Source: Halomonas sp. HL-48
GTDB lineage: Bacteria; Pseudomonadota; Gammaproteobacteria; Pseudomonadales; Halomonadaceae
Direction of reading: 5' to 3'
DNA length: 64,000 bases
NCBI RefSeq assembly: GCF_001314875.1
Contig: NZ_LJZS01000004.1
Coordinates: 62,001-126,000, forward strand
In this document: piece by piece, positions 42,787 through 55,287 of the stretch
How positions within the stretch are numbered: position 1 is the stretch's first letter
How the letters are laid out: the number at the start of each line of letters is the position of its first letter
The notes under the pieces: model-generated
What the model was told of the DNA's origin: nothing
Seen by the model: only the letters and a program-made list of their open reading frames with translations
Databases searched by the model: none
Program-made: the position numbers and the translations under genes

Positions 42787-44289
42787 CTAGGAGTTGCTAC
42801 CTTTGCGCGCGGGCGGCAAGGGAATATCGATGCCCAGGCTGTCCCAGCGCGCATCGACGCGGGCTTTGACGTCTTCGTCCATCACGATGGGCGTGCCCCA
42901 TTCGCGATCGGTTTCACCTGGCCACTTATTGGTGGCGTCGAGGCCCATTTTCGAGCCCAGACCGGACACCGGCGATGCGAAATCGAGGTAGTCAATCGGC
43001 GTGTTTTCCACCATAACGGTGTCGCGTGCCGGGTCCATGCGCGTGGTAATCGCCCACATCACATCTTCCCAGTTGCGCGCGTCGACGTCGTCATCCAGGA
43101 CGATGACGAACTTGGTGTACATGAACTGACGCAGAAAGCTCCACACCCCCATCATCACGCGCTTGGCGTGGCCGGGGTACTGCTTCTTCATGGTGACCAC
43201 CGCCATGCGGTAGGAACAGCCTTCCGGCGGCAGGTAGAAGTCGATGATTTCAGGAAACTGCTTGTGCAGAATGGGCACGAACACTTCGTTCAGCGCCACG
43301 CCCAGAATGGCGGGCTCGTCCGGCGGCCGACCGGTGTAGGTCGAATGATAGATCGCATCGCGACGCATGGTCATGCGCGTCACGGTAAACACCGGGAAAT
43401 GGTCGACCTCGTTGTAGTACCCGGTGTGGTCGCCATAGGGGCCTTCGGGTGCCATGTCGTCGGGGTAGATAAATCCCTCGAGGATGATTTCCGCCGAGGC
43501 GGGCACGTCGAGTTCGGCATGGGCGCACTTGACCAGTTCGGTGCGCGAACCGCGCAGCAGGCCGGCAAAGGCGTACTCGGAGAGCGTGTCCGGCACCGGC
43601 GTGACCGCGCCCAGGATCGTTGCCGGGTCAGCGCCCAGCGCAACCGCCACGGGGAACGGCTCGCCGGGGTGGGCCTTTTGAAATTCCTGGAAATCCAGCG
43701 CACCGCCACGATGCGATAGCCAGCGCATGATCAAGCGGTTCCTGGCGATTTTCTGCTGGCGGTAGATACCCAGGTTCTGGCGCTTTTTATGCGGCCCCTG
43801 GGTGATCACCAGCGGCCACGTCACCAGCGGGGCGGCATCGCCTGGCCAGCAGTGCTGGATCGGCAGTCGCCCGAGGTCGACCTCCTCGCCTTCGAAAACC
43901 ACTTCCTGAACCGGCGCGCGTTTGACGTGCTTGGGGCCCATGCTGAGCACTTGCTTGAAGATCGGCAGCTTGCTCCAGGCATCTTTAAGGCCCTTGGGCG
44001 GATCAGGCTCTTTCAGAAAGGCTAGCAGCTTGCCGACTTCGCGCAGGGCTTCGACCGAATCCTGACCCATGCCCAGAGCAACCCGTTTTGGGGTACCAAA
44101 CAGGTTGCCCAGCAACGGCATATCGTGACCCTTGACGTTTTCAAACAGTAACGCCGGGCCACCGGCACGCAGGGTGCGGTCGCAGATTTCGGTAATTTCC
44201 AGGTAAGGATCGACTTCAGCGGTAATTCGCTTCAGTTCGCCCCGGGCTTCGAGAGCCGTGATGAACTCGCGCAGATCATGGTACTTCAA
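42787..44289 (-). CDS. ubiD: 4-hydroxy-3-polyprenylbenzoate decarboxylase
   Basis: 500 residues. Prenylated-FMN-dependent decarboxylase of ubiquinone biosynthesis. Starts [22 protein letters not shown] and carries [46 protein letters not shown] and the conserved [11 protein letters not shown] region with active-site Glu/Asp near [13 protein letters not shown]. Length equals E. coli UbiD. Lies between rho and fre in one minus-strand block. Confidence 0.96.
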   Translation of the reverse strand: MKYHDLREFITALEARGELKRITAEVDPYLEITEICDRTLRAGGPALLFENVKGHDMPLLGNLFGTPKRVALGMGQDSVEALREVGKLLAFLKEPDPPKGLKDAWSKLPIFKQVLSMGPKHVKRAPVQEVVFEGEEVDLGRLPIQHCWPGDAAPLVTWPLVITQGPHKKRQNLGIYRQQKIARNRLIMRWLSHRGGALDFQEFQKAHPGEPFPVAVALGADPATILGAVTPVPDTLSEYAFAGLLRGSRTELVKCAHAELDVPASAEIILEGFIYPDDMAPEGPYGDHTGYYNEVDHFPVFTVTRMTMRRDAIYHSTYTGRPPDEPAILGVALNEVFVPILHKQFPEIIDFYLPPEGCSYRMAVVTMKKQYPGHAKRVMMGVWSFLRQFMYTKFVIVLDDDVDARNWEDVMWAITTRMDPARDTVMVENTPIDYLDFASPVSGLGSKMGLDATNKWPGETDREWGTPIVMDEDVKARVDARWDSLGIDIPLPPARKGSNS

Positions 44290-44346
44290 TGCACACTCCC
44301 TGGCTGGCTGTCGTGCCGCTATGTCTAAATGCTAGGTGGCTTTACG

Positions 44347-45606
44347 CTAGCGGCGCTTCATCGCGTCAAAGAACTCCAGATTGGTCTTGGTGTCTTTCAG
44401 ACGGTCAATCAGGAATTCAGTGGCAGCGGTATCCTCCATAGGATTCAACAGCTTGCGCAGGATCCACATGCGCTGCATCTCGTCTTCAGAGGCCAGCAGG
44501 TCTTCGCGACGCGTGCCACTGCGGCGAATATTGATCGCCGGGAAGACGCGTTTTTCAGCCAGCTTGCGGTCAAGGTGCGCTTCCATGTTACCGGTGCCCT
44601 TGAACTCTTCGAAAATGACTTCGTCCATTTTCGAGCCGGTATCCACCAGGGCGGTGGCGATGATCGTCAGGCTGCCGCCCTCTTCGATGTTACGCGCCGC
44701 CCCGAAGAAACGTTTGGGCTTCTCAAGCGCGTGGGCATCGACACCACCGGTGAGTACCTTGCCGGAGCTGGGAACGACGGTGTTATAAGCGCGCGCCAGG
44801 CGGGTAATCGAGTCAAGCAGGATGACCACGTCTTTCTTGTGTTCAACCAGGCGCTTGGCTTTCTCGATGACCATTTCGGCCACCTGGACGTGACGGGCGG
44901 GCGGTTCGTCAAAGGTCGACGCCACCACTTCGCCGCGCACGGTGCGCGACATCTCGGTCACTTCCTCGGGGCGCTCATCGATCAGCAATACGATCAGATG
45001 GCACTCGGGGTTGTTGCGCGTGATCGAGGTGGCGATGTTCTGCAGCATCAGCGTCTTGCCCGCTTTGGGCGGGGACACCAGCAAGCCGCGTTGGCCTTTA
45101 CCGATCGGCGCGGTCAGATCGATAATCCGCGAGGTCAGGTCTTCGGTGGAACCGTTACCGATTTCCATGCGCAGACGGTCGTCCGGGAACAGCGGCGTCA
45201 GGTTCTCGAAGAGAATCTTGTGCTTGGCGTTCTCCGGGCGATCAAAGTTGATCTGGCTGACCTTGAGCAGGGCAAAGTAGCGTTCGCCTTCTTTCGGCGG
45301 ACGAATCTTGCCCGAGATGGAGTCGCCCTTGCGTAGGTTAAAGCGACGGATTTGCGAAGGCGAGACATAAATATCGTCCGGCCCGGCGAGATAAGAGCTG
45401 TCGGCGCTGCGCAAGAAGCCAAAGCCATCCTGAAGAATTTCCAGCACACCGTCGCCATAGATATCCTCACCGCTTTTGGCGTGCTTTTTGAGGATGGCAA
45501 AGATGATGTCCTGCTTGCGCGAACGGGCCAGATTATCGATACCCATTTCACGGGCGATATCGAGCAGCTCGGGAACGGATTTTTGCTTGAGTTCAGTGAG
45601 ATTCAT
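44347..45606 (-). CDS. rho: Transcription termination factor Rho
   Basis: 419 residues, the canonical length. Hexameric RNA-dependent ATPase that ends transcription. N-terminal Rho_N ([22 protein letters not shown]), RNA-binding cold-shock domain ([34 protein letters not shown]), Walker [15 protein letters not shown], Walker [17 protein letters not shown] and R-loop region. ATG 45606 gives the exact family N-terminus; the frame upstream to 45765 is not conserved. Confidence 0.98.
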   Translation of the reverse strand: MNLTELKQKSVPELLDIAREMGIDNLARSRKQDIIFAILKKHAKSGEDIYGDGVLEILQDGFGFLRSADSSYLAGPDDIYVSPSQIRRFNLRKGDSISGKIRPPKEGERYFALLKVSQINFDRPENAKHKILFENLTPLFPDDRLRMEIGNGSTEDLTSRIIDLTAPIGKGQRGLLVSPPKAGKTLMLQNIATSITRNNPECHLIVLLIDERPEEVTEMSRTVRGEVVASTFDEPPARHVQVAEMVIEKAKRLVEHKKDVVILLDSITRLARAYNTVVPSSGKVLTGGVDAHALEKPKRFFGAARNIEEGGSLTIIATALVDTGSKMDEVIFEEFKGTGNMEAHLDRKLAEKRVFPAINIRRSGTRREDLLASEDEMQRMWILRKLLNPMEDTAATEFLIDRLKDTKTNLEFFDAMKRR

Positions 45607-46087
45607 CGGTGTGTTAGAAAGTTGCTCATGAAAGCTGGGCGCAAGGCGCCGGAATAAGACAGGAGGCGTAGCACGTGATGATATGGCTAGGCGCCGTGTG
45701 ATGCGTTCAGACCCCGAGAAGGCACGCGCTCGAATAAAGGGGCTAGACTGAATCGTATTAACCACAGGATTAATGGTGACTCAGTTCGAGGGTGCTAGTG
45801 CTGGTAACTCTGGTCAGCACAGGAACGGCTGAACCAGCGGGCTATCTGACGACTTGGACATCTGGCCGACATCATCAGGCGCGATAGTCAAATTGCTTAC
45901 CGCGCAATGGCGCCAACGTCGGCGCTGAATAATGCCTGGGGCGACCTGGGATATATATGGGTAAATCCGGTCTGATCAAGCCAGTAGCTCGATGTTAGTC
46001 AACCCCTGCGGCAAACGCAAGCTTTTGGCAATTGACAATAAATAAAGCCCCCCGCAACCTTGGGATAGCCAACACGAAGGATAGCTC
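45607..46087. other. Intergenic region between rho and ppx
   Basis: About 480 bases with no convincing gene. It must hold the long leader of rho and the divergent ppx promoter. A TATATATA stretch at 45949-45957 may be part of a rho promoter, and TTGACA at 46033-46038 may serve ppx, but no well-spaced box pair was found. There is no trxA gene here, although trxA sits beside rho in several relatives. Confidence 0.6.
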
Positions 46088-47644
46088 ATGCCCAAGGACA
46101 TTTCGCTCCCCCTCGACGCCCCCACCACAGTGGGCGAAAGGGATGCTCCGCAACGCCTCGCTGCCATCGACCTGGGGTCGAACAGCTTCCACCTATTGGT
46201 GGCCAACTATCAGAATGAGCGCCTTCAGGTCGTGGCGCGCATGGGCGAAAAGGTCCAACTCGCGGCAGGCCTGGATGAACACGGCCAGCTCAGCGAGGCG
46301 GCGATACAGCGCGCCCTGGACTGCCTGGGCCGGTTTGCGCCCTTCCTGACCGACATCACCCAGCAGAACCTACGCATCGTCGGCACCAACGCGCTGCGCG
46401 ATGCGCATAACAGCCAGGCCTTTATCGAACGCGCCGAAACCCAACTGGGCCACGCCATCGAGATCATCGCTGGCCGCGAAGAAGCCCGGCTGATCTACCT
46501 GGGGGCGGCCCACGCCCTGGCCGAAAACGGCCGCCGCTTGATTGTCGATATCGGCGGCGGGTCCACCGAATTCATCATCGGCGAGGCCTTCGAACCCAAG
46601 GCGCTGGAAAGCCTGCGCATGGGCTGTGTGACGTTTTCACGGCGGTTTTTCCCCGAGGGCGAGCTGAGCGAAAAGCGCATGCGTCGCGCCGAACTTGCCG
46701 CGCTTTCAGAGCTGGCCAATATTCAGCGCCCCTACCAGCGTCTGGGCTGGGAGGACCCGGTTGGCTCCAGCGGCACCATCAAGGCGGTGGCCAGCGTCCT
46801 TTACGCCTACGGCGATACGTCCCAGGAAGGTTTGATTACCCGCAGCGGGCTCAAAAAACTGCGCGAGCGGCTGATCAAGTGCAAGCAGTTAGACAACGTC
46901 GCCCTCGACGGCTTGAAGGCCGACCGCGCCAAGGTATTTCCCGCCGGCGTGGCGATATTGAGTGCAATTTTCGAGGCCTTTGATCTCAGCCAGATGCGCT
47001 TTGCCGACGGCGCCCTGCGCGAAGGGGTGCTGTACGACATGGCGGGGCGCAACAGCGCCGAGGATTCCCGTTCGAAGAGCCTCGACATGCTCAAGCGCAC
47101 CTACGAGGTGGATAGCCGCCAGGCCGACAACGTGGCGGATACCGCCGCCCGGCTGTTTGACGCGTTAAGCCAAGCGTGGTCGTTAAACCCTGGTCTGGAG
47201 CGCTACCTGCAGTGGGCCAGTCACGTACACGAGATCGGCCTGGCAATTTCCCACAGCCAGTTCCACCGCCACGGTGCGTACCTGCTCGAGCATTCGGACC
47301 TTGCCGGGTTTTCGCGCCCGGAACAGCAACTGCTGGCGTTTCTGGTGCGCGCCCATCGCCGCAAATTTCCGCTCAAGGAGTGGCAGGCGCTGCCCAAGAA
47401 TCAGCAGGCGCAAAGCGCCAAGCTGGCGCGCCTGCTGCGTTTGGCGGTACTGCTGAACCATTCGCGACCTGAGAGCGCCCCGCCGCTGCCCGACATCGTC
47501 GCGAGCGGCGATGATATGACCATCACGCTGCCCGAAAGCGACGAACCCACGCTGCTGAGTACCGACCTTGAACAAGAGCAGAACTACATGGACTCGGCTG
47601 GTTTCAGGCTGACCCTTGCTGAGTCGCCCGCCCATCAAAGGTAG
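46088..47644 (+). CDS. ppx: Exopolyphosphatase
   Basis: 518 residues. Ppx/GppA family, releasing phosphate from polyphosphate ends. ASKHA phosphate motifs IDLGSNSFHLLVA (residue ~27) and IVDIGGGSTEFIIGE (~152), then the HD-like C-terminal half with SHVHEIGLAISHSQFHRHGAYLLEHSDLAGF. No ppk gene is in the window. Its last 41 bases overlap the convergent tilS gene. Confidence 0.94.
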   Translation: MPKDISLPLDAPTTVGERDAPQRLAAIDLGSNSFHLLVANYQNERLQVVARMGEKVQLAAGLDEHGQLSEAAIQRALDCLGRFAPFLTDITQQNLRIVGTNALRDAHNSQAFIERAETQLGHAIEIIAGREEARLIYLGAAHALAENGRRLIVDIGGGSTEFIIGEAFEPKALESLRMGCVTFSRRFFPEGELSEKRMRRAELAALSELANIQRPYQRLGWEDPVGSSGTIKAVASVLYAYGDTSQEGLITRSGLKKLRERLIKCKQLDNVALDGLKADRAKVFPAGVAILSAIFEAFDLSQMRFADGALREGVLYDMAGRNSAEDSRSKSLDMLKRTYEVDSRQADNVADTAARLFDALSQAWSLNPGLERYLQWASHVHEIGLAISHSQFHRHGAYLLEHSDLAGFSRPEQQLLAFLVRAHRRKFPLKEWQALPKNQQAQSAKLARLLRLAVLLNHSRPESAPPLPDIVASGDDMTITLPESDEPTLLSTDLEQEQNYMDSAGFRLTLAESPAHQR

Positions 47645-48899
47645 CCCCTTCTGCACCCCACAAAAGCGTGCCGGGGGGCTCTATCACGCCCAGGCACTCG
47701 CTCCCCTGCATCACCATGATGAGCCGTTCACGCTGCCAGGGGGGTAGCTGCGCCGCTTGCAGCAGCCGCTTCACATCGCGCCGCCCGCGTTCGGGCAGAC
47801 GAATCACCTCTCCGCCCTGTCGCCAGCGCAGTATGACCGGCCGCTGGGTGTCCAGCGCCAGCGTCAGCGGACCAAGCGGCGTCATCAGCCCCGGCTGGCC
47901 GTCCCACGCTGTCTGCCAGAGAGGAAGGTCCGTCAAGGGAGGCATCAGATACAGGCAGTGCCGCCAGACCCGCGCTTCGGCTCCGGGCCAGGTGACGCGC
48001 ACCTGGGCATCCCGCCCGGCGCTCAGCTGGTCAAGCAGTGTTTCCAGTCGCTGGCGGGGCGGGGTGGGCAGCCCCGCCTGCTGGCACGCGGCGCGCACCA
48101 GCAATCGCTGCCGGGGACGGTCACGCCGGCCAAGCACGACCGCGTCGAAACTGCCGTCGGCATGCGTCAGCGTCTGCAGCTCCTCACCGGCGTAGGCAGC
48201 CAACAGCTGGTCGGCCTCGCCGGCGTGTTGCGCGCTTTGCGCAAGCCCACGCTGCGCCTCGGGCCAGCGCGCCTCAAGCGCGGGGAACACCCGGTGACGC
48301 AGGCGGTTGCGGTCCAGGCCCAGGTCCTGATTGGTCGGGTCGTCGCACCAGTCGAGAGCTAACGTATTGGCGGTGTCGGCCAGCTGTTGGCGACTAACGT
48401 CGAGCCAGGGGCGCAGCAGGGTAATGCCCTGCCAATCGCGCCGATAGGGCATCGCCGCAAGCCCGCGGATACCGCTGCCCCGCAGCGCCGCCAGCAGCAG
48501 CGTTTCGGCCTGGTCGTTCTGATGCTGCGCCAGCCACAGCGTATCGCCAGGAGGAACATGGCGCCCAAAGGCATCAAGGCGGGCCCGGCGGGCAGCGCCT
48601 TCAAGGCCTTCTCCGTGACGTTCGACCGTCACTCTGTCCACCGTAAGCGGCACATCCAGCGCCGCACACAGGGTCTCGCAGTGGGCCTCGAACGCCTCGG
48701 CGGCCGGTTGCAGGGCATGATTGACGTGGAGCGCCCTGAGCGGTCGCTGGTGACGCTTGCAGACCTCAGCGGCCAGGGTCACCAACAACGACGAATCGAG
48801 TCCGCCGGATAGGGCCACCCAAATAGAGCGCCCCGGTGGGGTTTCCACCAGGGCGTCATTGAGCAGGTCAATCAGCGGCTCAGGCGGCTGGGGCGCCAT
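47604..48899 (-). CDS. tilS: tRNA(Ile)-lysidine synthase
   Basis: 431 residues. N-type ATP pyrophosphatase converting C34 of tRNA(Ile)(CAU) to lysidine so that it reads AUA. PP-loop motif [17 protein letters not shown] (~residue 30), then [43 protein letters not shown] and [11 protein letters not shown], with the TilS C-terminal domain ([25 protein letters not shown]). It overlaps accA by 20 bases at its start and ppx by 41 bases at its end. Confidence 0.96.
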   Translation of the reverse strand: MAPQPPEPLIDLLNDALVETPPGRSIWVALSGGLDSSLLVTLAAEVCKRHQRPLRALHVNHALQPAAEAFEAHCETLCAALDVPLTVDRVTVERHGEGLEGAARRARLDAFGRHVPPGDTLWLAQHQNDQAETLLLAALRGSGIRGLAAMPYRRDWQGITLLRPWLDVSRQQLADTANTLALDWCDDPTNQDLGLDRNRLRHRVFPALEARWPEAQRGLAQSAQHAGEADQLLAAYAGEELQTLTHADGSFDAVVLGRRDRPRQRLLVRAACQQAGLPTPPRQRLETLLDQLSAGRDAQVRVTWPGAEARVWRHCLYLMPPLTDLPLWQTAWDGQPGLMTPLGPLTLALDTQRPVILRWRQGGEVIRLPERGRRDVKRLLQAAQLPPWQRERLIMVMQGSECLGVIEPPGTLLWGAEGATFDGRATQQGSA

Positions 48900-49836
48900 A
48901 GCTCATCAGGCGGTCGTAGCGGCGCGCCAGAAGCGCGTCCGTGTCCATGCCCTGCAGGCGGTCAATGCTGGCCAACATGGCTTCCTTGACGCGCTCGGAG
49001 GTGGTCACCGGATGGCGGTGCGCGCCGCCCAACGGCTCCTTGATCAGCGAGTCGACAAAGCCCAGCTCTTTCAGTCGCTCGGCGGTAATGCCCATCGCCT
49101 GAGCGGCGTCGGAGGCCTTGTCGGCGCTCTTCCACAGAATCGATGCGCAGCCTTCCGGCGAGATCACCGAATAGGTCGAATACTGCAGCATCTGCAGCTC
49201 ATCGCAGACGCCGATGGCCAGCGCGCCGCCGGATCCGCCCTCGCCCACCACCGTGGAGATGATCGGCGTCTTGAGGCGCGACATGACCGCCAGGTTATAG
49301 GCAATCGCTTCGGACTGACCGCGCTCTTCGGCGTCGATCCCCGGATAGGCGCCCGGCGTGTCGATGAAGGTCAGCACCGGCATTTTGAAACGCTCGGCCA
49401 TTTCCATCAGACGACAGGCTTTGCGGTAGCCTTCGGGACGCGGCATGCCAAAATTGCGCCGCACCTTTTCCTTCACGTCGCGGCCTTTCTGGTGGCCGAT
49501 CACCATGACCGGCTTGTCATCGAGGCGCGCCACGCCGCCTACCAGGGCGGCATCGTCGCCGAAATTGCGATCGCCGTGCAGCTCGTCAAAATCGCTGAAC
49601 ATGTGCTCAAGATAGTCCAGCGTGTAGGGACGCTGGGGGTGCCGCGACAGCTGGGACACCTGCCAAGGCGTTAGATCCTTGAAGATCGATTCCGTCAGCT
49701 TGCGGCTTTTTTCTTCCAGCCGGGCGATTTCATCGGAAAGATTGACCTGGCTATCGGAACTGACCAGACGCAGCTCTTCAATTTTTGCCTGAAGCTCGGC
49801 AATCGGCTGTTCAAAATCGAGATAATTAGGATTCAT
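48880..49836 (-). CDS. accA: Acetyl-CoA carboxylase carboxyltransferase subunit alpha
   Basis: 318 residues, the standard length. With AccD it transfers CO2 from biotin to acetyl-CoA. Start [22 protein letters not shown], then [57 protein letters not shown] and [17 protein letters not shown]. It follows dnaE after 99 bases, as in many gammaproteobacteria. Confidence 0.98.
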   Translation of the reverse strand: MNPNYLDFEQPIAELQAKIEELRLVSSDSQVNLSDEIARLEEKSRKLTESIFKDLTPWQVSQLSRHPQRPYTLDYLEHMFSDFDELHGDRNFGDDAALVGGVARLDDKPVMVIGHQKGRDVKEKVRRNFGMPRPEGYRKACRLMEMAERFKMPVLTFIDTPGAYPGIDAEERGQSEAIAYNLAVMSRLKTPIISTVVGEGGSGGALAIGVCDELQMLQYSTYSVISPEGCASILWKSADKASDAAQAMGITAERLKELGFVDSLIKEPLGGAHRHPVTTSERVKEAMLASIDRLQGMDTDALLARRYDRLMSYGAPAA

Positions 49837-49935
49837 CGGCTCTGCCTGTTAAAAATAAGCCTTGTCGAAACGCGCATGTATGACGCCATTATCGCACCCT
49901 GACCCTATCACGCAAGGCACCGCGAAGAACGCGCG

Positions 49936-52900
49936 TTACTTGTAGCGTAGCTGGACGCCTACCTGCCCCTGGACATCGCGCAGGGTGAGCAGCAAATCGT
50001 CGCTGGGCGCTACCTTCCACTCATCGGCAAGCTCCAGCCAGCCGACCGCATCGGGGTGGCGATACTGCAGGCGCACCGGCAGCCCGGCCTCGTCGCGGAA
50101 GGGCGAGAGGCTTTCGCGCAGGCTCTCGACCAGACGGCCGTTGAGCTGCTTGGCATCCAGCGCCAGCTCCACCGCCTGAGCAAAGCGCATGCGCGCCGCG
50201 ACCATGGGAGTGACGTCCTTGCCGCGCAGCTTGAGCCCGCCGGAAAAGTCATCGTTGGAGACTTCGCCTTCGACAATCACCACTTCGTCGGCGGCGATCT
50301 GGCCGCGCAGCTGCTCGAAGAGCTCGCCAAATAGCGACGCCTCGATCCGCCCGGTACGGTCATCCAGGGTAATGAACGCCATTGTATCGCCGCGCTTTGA
50401 TTTCATGGTGCGCATGGCGACCACCAGCCCGGCCACCCGCTGCGGATCACGCGAGGGTTTCAAATCGCTGATGCGGGTGGAGACAAACCTTTTCAGCTCG
50501 CGTTCGTACTCATCGATCGGATGGCCGGTCAGATAAAGCCCCAGGGTATCCTTTTCGCCGGATAACCGTTCACGGTCGGTCCACTCACGCGCATGACGGT
50601 ATTCGGCATAGACGTCGACTGCCTCCTCGTCGGCGGTGAACGCCTCGCCGAACATGTCCAGCATGCCCAGGTTCTGGTTGGCGTGATTTTGCGCGGCGGC
50701 CTTGAGCGCGTCCTCCATGGCCGCGGCGAGCACGGCACGATTCGGCCCCAGGTTGTCCAGCGCTCCGGAACGAATCAGCGCTTCCAGGGTACGCTTGTTC
50801 ATGCGCTTGGGATCGATGCGCTTGCAGAAATCGAACAGGTCGGTAAAGTCGCCGCCCTCTTGACGGGCCTCTACGATGGCACCAATCGGGCCTTCACCGA
50901 CGCCGCGAATCGCGCCGAGACCGTACACGACGCGGCCTTCGGTATCCACGGTGAACTTGTAGCCGCCCACGTTGACGTCCGGCGGCGTCACCGTCAGTTT
51001 GAGATGGCGACACTCCTCGATCAGCGGAACGACTTTATCCAGGTTATCCATTTCGGTGGACATTACGGCCGCCATGAACGGCCCTGGATAGTGCGCCTTG
51101 AGCCAGGCAGTCTGGTAAGAGACCAGCGCGTAGGCGGCTGAGTGCGACTTGTTGAAACCGTAGCCGGCGAATTTTTCCACCAGGTCAAAGATATTGCCCG
51201 CCAGGTCCTTATCGATGCCGTTGGCTGCGCAGCCTTCCATGAAGCCGGCGCGCTGCTTGGCCATTTCCTCGGGCTTCTTCTTACCCATCGCGCGGCGCAG
51301 CATGTCGGCCTGGCCGAGCGTATAGCCGGCCATCACCTGGGCGATCTGCATGACCTGTTCCTGGTACAGGATGATGCCGTAGGTGGGCGCCAGCACAGGT
51401 TTCAACAGTTCGTGCTGATAATCCGGGTGTGGATAAGATACTTCAGCGCGGCCGTGCTTACGGTTGATGAAGTCATCGACCATGCCCGACTGCAGCGGGC
51501 CGGGGCGGAACAGCGCCACCAGGGCGATCATGTCGTCGAGGGAGTCGGGCAGCAGGCGCTTGATCAGCTCCTTCATGCCGCGGGATTCGAGCTGGAAGAC
51601 CGCCGTGGTCTCGGCGCGCTTGAGCATCTCGAAGGTTTTGCCATCGTCGAGCGGAATGGCGTCGATATTGAGAGGCCCCTGATCGTTGGCCTCGCGGACC
51701 TTGTCGACCATTTCCAGCGCCCAGTCGATAATCGTCAGCGTGCGCAACCCCAGAAAGTCGAACTTCACCAGGCCAGCGTCTTCGATATCGTTTTTATCGA
51801 ACTGCACCATCAGACCAGAACCGTCTTCGTCGCATAGCAGCGGCGAGAAATCGGTGAGCTTGGTGGGCGCAATGACCACGCCCCCGGCGTGCTTGCCGGT
51901 GCCCCGAGTGGTGCCCTCAAGCTTAAGGGCCATTTCCCAGATTTCTTCGGCTTCTTCGTCGCTGTCGATAAACTCTTTCAGCGCCGCTTCCTGCTCGATC
52001 GCCTTGTCCAGCGTCATGCCCACTTCAAAGGGAATCAGCTTGGAGAGCTTGTCGCCAAGCGAGTAAGGCTTGCCCTGGGCACGGGCTACGTCGCGTACCA
52101 CGGCCTTGGCAGCCATGGTGCCGAACGTGACGATCTGCGATACCGCGTTGCGGCCGTAGCGGTCGGCGACGTAGTCGATGACCTTGTCGCGCTTTTCCAT
52201 GCAAAAGTCGACGTCGAAGTCGGGCATGGAGACACGTTCGGGGTTGAGAAAGCGCTCAAACAGCAGGTCGTAGCCGATGGGATCCAGGTCGGTGATCTTC
52301 TGCGCGTAGGCCACCAGCGACCCTGCACCGGAGCCGCGTCCGGGGCCCACCGGCACGTTGTTGTCCTTGGCCCACTGGATAAAGTCCATCACGATCAGGA
52401 AGTAGCCGGGGAAGCCCATCTGGATAATGATGTTCAGCTCGAAGTCAAGCCGCTCCCGGTAACGCTGGTCGATCGCCTGATACTCCTCCCCGTCCCGGGG
52501 GTAACGCTCCGCGGGGAAGAGAAAGTCCAGGCGGTCCGTCAGGCCGTCGTGGGACACCTTGCGGAAAAATTCGTCCTGGGTCATGCCCTCGGGAATGCCG
52601 AACTCGGGCAGGAATATTTCGCCCAGGCGTACGTCGACGCTGCAGCGCTCGGCGATCATCACGCTGTTTTCAAGCGCCTCGGGGATATCCGCAAACAGCT
52701 CGGCCATCTCCTCGGGGCTTTTCAGGTATTGCTCTTCGGTGTAGCGCCGTTCGCGGCGGGGATCGTCGAGGGCTTTGCCTTCGCCGATCGCTACTCGGGT
52801 CTCGTGCGCCCAGAAATCGTCGCGCTCCAGAAAGCGCACGTCGTTGGTCGCCACCACCGGGGTGCCTGTCTCAATGGCCAGCTTGACGCTTTGGTGCACA

Positions 52901-53439
52901 CAGCTTTCCTCGAGGGGGCGTCCGGTACGGATCAGCTCGAGATAGAAACGATCCGGGAAGGCCCGCTGCCACTCCTCGAGCAGCACTGTCGCTTCGCGCT
53001 CGTGCTCGGAGAGCAGGTGGCGGCCTATCTCGCCCTCGCGTCCGCCCGACAGTGCGATCAGGCCGGCACTTTGATCCAGGACCCACTGCTTGTCGAGGAT
53101 CGCCCGCCCCTGGCGCTGGCCGTCGGTCCAACCTCTGGAAATCAGCTCGGTGAGGTTGCGGTAACCCTCCTCGTTCATCGCCAGCAGCGTGATGCGATAG
53201 GGATGCGCGTCGTCGTGGGGGTTATGCAACCATAAATCGCTGCCGATGATCGGCTTCAGCCCCGCTCCCTGGGCGGCCTTGTAGAACTTCACCAGCCCAA
53301 ACAGGTTAGCTTCGTCGGTCAGCGCCAGCGCCGGCATCCCGCGCTCAGCGGTCGTGCTGACAAGGGACTTGAGCTTTACCAGGCCATCAACCAGGGAGTA
53401 TTCACTGTGCAAACGTAGATGAACGAACGGAACTGTCAT
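49936..53439 (-). CDS. dnaE: DNA polymerase III alpha subunit
   Basis: 1167 residues, close to E. coli DnaE (1160). Replicative polymerase. PHP domain at the N-terminus ([19 protein letters not shown]), polymerase catalytic aspartates in [20 protein letters not shown] near residue 405, [36 protein letters not shown], and C-terminal OB-fold ([29 protein letters not shown]). Transcribed with rnhB and accA. Confidence 0.98.
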   Translation of the reverse strand: MTVPFVHLRLHSEYSLVDGLVKLKSLVSTTAERGMPALALTDEANLFGLVKFYKAAQGAGLKPIIGSDLWLHNPHDDAHPYRITLLAMNEEGYRNLTELISRGWTDGQRQGRAILDKQWVLDQSAGLIALSGGREGEIGRHLLSEHEREATVLLEEWQRAFPDRFYLELIRTGRPLEESCVHQSVKLAIETGTPVVATNDVRFLERDDFWAHETRVAIGEGKALDDPRRERRYTEEQYLKSPEEMAELFADIPEALENSVMIAERCSVDVRLGEIFLPEFGIPEGMTQDEFFRKVSHDGLTDRLDFLFPAERYPRDGEEYQAIDQRYRERLDFELNIIIQMGFPGYFLIVMDFIQWAKDNNVPVGPGRGSGAGSLVAYAQKITDLDPIGYDLLFERFLNPERVSMPDFDVDFCMEKRDKVIDYVADRYGRNAVSQIVTFGTMAAKAVVRDVARAQGKPYSLGDKLSKLIPFEVGMTLDKAIEQEAALKEFIDSDEEAEEIWEMALKLEGTTRGTGKHAGGVVIAPTKLTDFSPLLCDEDGSGLMVQFDKNDIEDAGLVKFDFLGLRTLTIIDWALEMVDKVREANDQGPLNIDAIPLDDGKTFEMLKRAETTAVFQLESRGMKELIKRLLPDSLDDMIALVALFRPGPLQSGMVDDFINRKHGRAEVSYPHPDYQHELLKPVLAPTYGIILYQEQVMQIAQVMAGYTLGQADMLRRAMGKKKPEEMAKQRAGFMEGCAANGIDKDLAGNIFDLVEKFAGYGFNKSHSAAYALVSYQTAWLKAHYPGPFMAAVMSTEMDNLDKVVPLIEECRHLKLTVTPPDVNVGGYKFTVDTEGRVVYGLGAIRGVGEGPIGAIVEARQEGGDFTDLFDFCKRIDPKRMNKRTLEALIRSGALDNLGPNRAVLAAAMEDALKAAAQNHANQNLGMLDMFGEAFTADEEAVDVYAEYRHAREWTDRERLSGEKDTLGLYLTGHPIDEYERELKRFVSTRISDLKPSRDPQRVAGLVVAMRTMKSKRGDTMAFITLDDRTGRIEASLFGELFEQLRGQIAADEVVIVEGEVSNDDFSGGLKLRGKDVTPMVAARMRFAQAVELALDAKQLNGRLVESLRESLSPFRDEAGLPVRLQYRHPDAVGWLELADEWKVAPSDDLLLTLRDVQGQVGVQLRYK

Positions 53440-53485
53440 TAGACTCTCAGCAAACCGCTAGGTAAAAAAAGAAGAGGATACGTTA

Positions 53486-54112
53486 TTACAGCGCCAACTG
53501 ACGCTGCACCGGCGCAAAGCTTCGGCGATGTTCGGCCAGTGGTCCGTGAACCGCAAGGGCTGCCAGGTGCTCTTTGGTCGGGTAGCCCTTATGGCGCGCG
53601 AAGCCATACTCAGGATAGCGCATATCCAGGCTGACCATCTGCGCATCCCGGGCAACCTTGGCCAGAATCGAGGCAGCGGCGATTGCTGCATGGCGGGCGT
53701 CGCCCTTCACCACTGCCTGACCGGGCAGCGCATGCCCGGGCAGCCGGTTGCCATCCACCAGCAGGTATTCCGCCGCCGGGGCCAGGCCATCGATAGCGCG
53801 GCGCATGGCCAGGTGCGTGGCGTGGTAGATATTGAGCTGGTCGACTTCGGCGGCATCGGCCTCGGCCACGCTGAACGCCAGTGCCCGCTCGCGGATCAGC
53901 GTATCCAGGGTCTCGCGCTTGCGGGCGGTCAGCTTTTTGGAATCGGTTAGCCCATCAATGGGATTGGCCGGATCCAGGATGACCGCGGCCGCCACCACGC
54001 TGCCGACAAGCGGCCCGCGGCCAACTTCATCGACCCCGGCCAGGCGGGCCCCGGCGTAATCGATGATCAGCGGCGGATAGTCAAGGACGTTAATACCCAT
54101 CGATAGCGTCAT
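53486..54112 (-). CDS. rnhB: Ribonuclease HII
   Basis: 208 residues. Removes single ribonucleotides and RNA primers from DNA. Catalytic Asp-Glu-Asp-Asp set: [32 protein letters not shown]; the C-terminus [18 protein letters not shown] is typical. The frame overlaps the end of lpxB by 23 bases. The start is either ATG 54112 (GAGG directly adjacent) or ATG 54100; neither spacing is ideal. Part of lpxB-rnhB-dnaE. Confidence 0.96.
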   Translation of the reverse strand: MTLSMGINVLDYPPLIIDYAGARLAGVDEVGRGPLVGSVVAAAVILDPANPIDGLTDSKKLTARKRETLDTLIRERALAFSVAEADAAEVDQLNIYHATHLAMRRAIDGLAPAAEYLLVDGNRLPGHALPGQAVVKGDARHAAIAAASILAKVARDAQMVSLDMRYPEYGFARHKGYPTKEHLAALAVHGPLAEHRRSFAPVQRQLAL

Positions 54113-55274
54113 CCTCTACGTCCAGCGGCTGCCCGGCGACGAGTGCATCGATGGCATCCGCTGCACGACGGCTGGCGTTGCGCTGGAGCGTAGCATGCAG
54201 CGTGGCAAAGCGCGCTTCCAAGGCGTCCCGGTCGGCCTTGTTAGTCAGAAGCGTGCTCAGCTGGTCGGCAATCGCCGCGGGGGTCGCGGCCTCCTGAATG
54301 AGTTCGGGAACCATCGTCTGCTGAGCGATCAGGTTAGGCAACGACACCCAGGACGTCTTGACCAGTCGTTTGGCCAGCCAGTGCGTCATCGGCGCCATTT
54401 TATAGGCGACCACCATGGCGCGGTGGCACAGCATGGCCTCCAGGGCGGCCGTGCCCGAGGCCAGCAGGACGGCATCGCTTGCCACCATCGCCTCGCGGGC
54501 CTGGCCATCCAGCAGCGTAACGCGCGCTTCAAGCGCTGGATACGCCTGCAGCAGCTGATCGATTTCCGCGTGGCGCTGCGCGCTGGCAGCCGGAATGACT
54601 ACCTGAAGTGACGGATGCCGCTGGCAAAGCTGTTCCGCCGCCTGTAAAAACGTGGTGCCTAAAAAGCGGATCTCGTTGCCCCGGGAGCCAGGCAGCAACG
54701 CCAGGACCGGCGCTTGCGGATGCAGGCCAAGAGACTGACGGGTACGTTGACGGTCATTTTCAAGAGGCAGCTCATCGGCCAGCGGATGACCGACGAAAGC
54801 CACCGGGACCTGATGGCGGCGATAGAAGGCCGCCTCAAAGGGCAGCAGCGTCAGCATGCCATCGACGGCCTTGGCAATTTTTTTCACCCGCCCCTGCCGC
54901 CAAGCCCAGACCGACGGGCTGACGTAGTGCGCGGTTTTAATGCCCGCCTCGCGCAGCTGCTTCTCCAGGCCAATGTTGAAGTCGGGGGCATCGATGCCGA
55001 TCATGATATCGGGCTGCCAGGCCTCAGCCTCTTGACGCAGCGCACGGCGCACGCGAATCAGTTCCGGCAGGTGCTTGATGACTTCAACAAGGCCCATCAC
55101 CGAAAGGGTTTCGAGGGGAAAGCGACTGTTGAGCCCCTGAGCTTCCATCCGCGGGCCGCCGATGCCGCGAAACTCAACCCCGGGATGGCGCGCGTTCAGC
55201 TCGCGCATTAGGCCCGCCCCCAGAATATCTCCGGAGAGCTCACCTGCTACTAAGTAGATGCGCTGAAGCCCCAT
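54090..55274 (-). CDS. lpxB: Lipid-A-disaccharide synthase
   Basis: 394 residues. Peripheral membrane glycosyltransferase joining UDP-diacylglucosamine and lipid [65 protein letters not shown] and [12 protein letters not shown] are conserved. Follows lpxA by 13 bases. Confidence 0.97.
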   Translation of the reverse strand: MGLQRIYLVAGELSGDILGAGLMRELNARHPGVEFRGIGGPRMEAQGLNSRFPLETLSVMGLVEVIKHLPELIRVRRALRQEAEAWQPDIMIGIDAPDFNIGLEKQLREAGIKTAHYVSPSVWAWRQGRVKKIAKAVDGMLTLLPFEAAFYRRHQVPVAFVGHPLADELPLENDRQRTRQSLGLHPQAPVLALLPGSRGNEIRFLGTTFLQAAEQLCQRHPSLQVVIPAASAQRHAEIDQLLQAYPALEARVTLLDGQAREAMVASDAVLLASGTAALEAMLCHRAMVVAYKMAPMTHWLAKRLVKTSWVSLPNLIAQQTMVPELIQEAATPAAIADQLSTLLTNKADRDALEARFATLHATLQRNASRRAADAIDALVAGQPLDVEDDAIDGY

Positions 55275-55287
55275 GAAAAACCGCCGT

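Noticed and set aside
42550..43719. 389-codon plus-strand frame across fre and ubiD
   Set aside because: It spans two well-supported minus-strand genes and has the His/Arg-rich look of a reverse-strand artefact.
44329..45336. 335-codon plus-strand frame over rho
   Set aside because: Antisense to a clear full-length Rho; no family features.
51889..53235. 448-codon plus-strand frame inside dnaE
   Set aside because: Antisense shadow of the polymerase gene, without ribosome site or recognisable domain.
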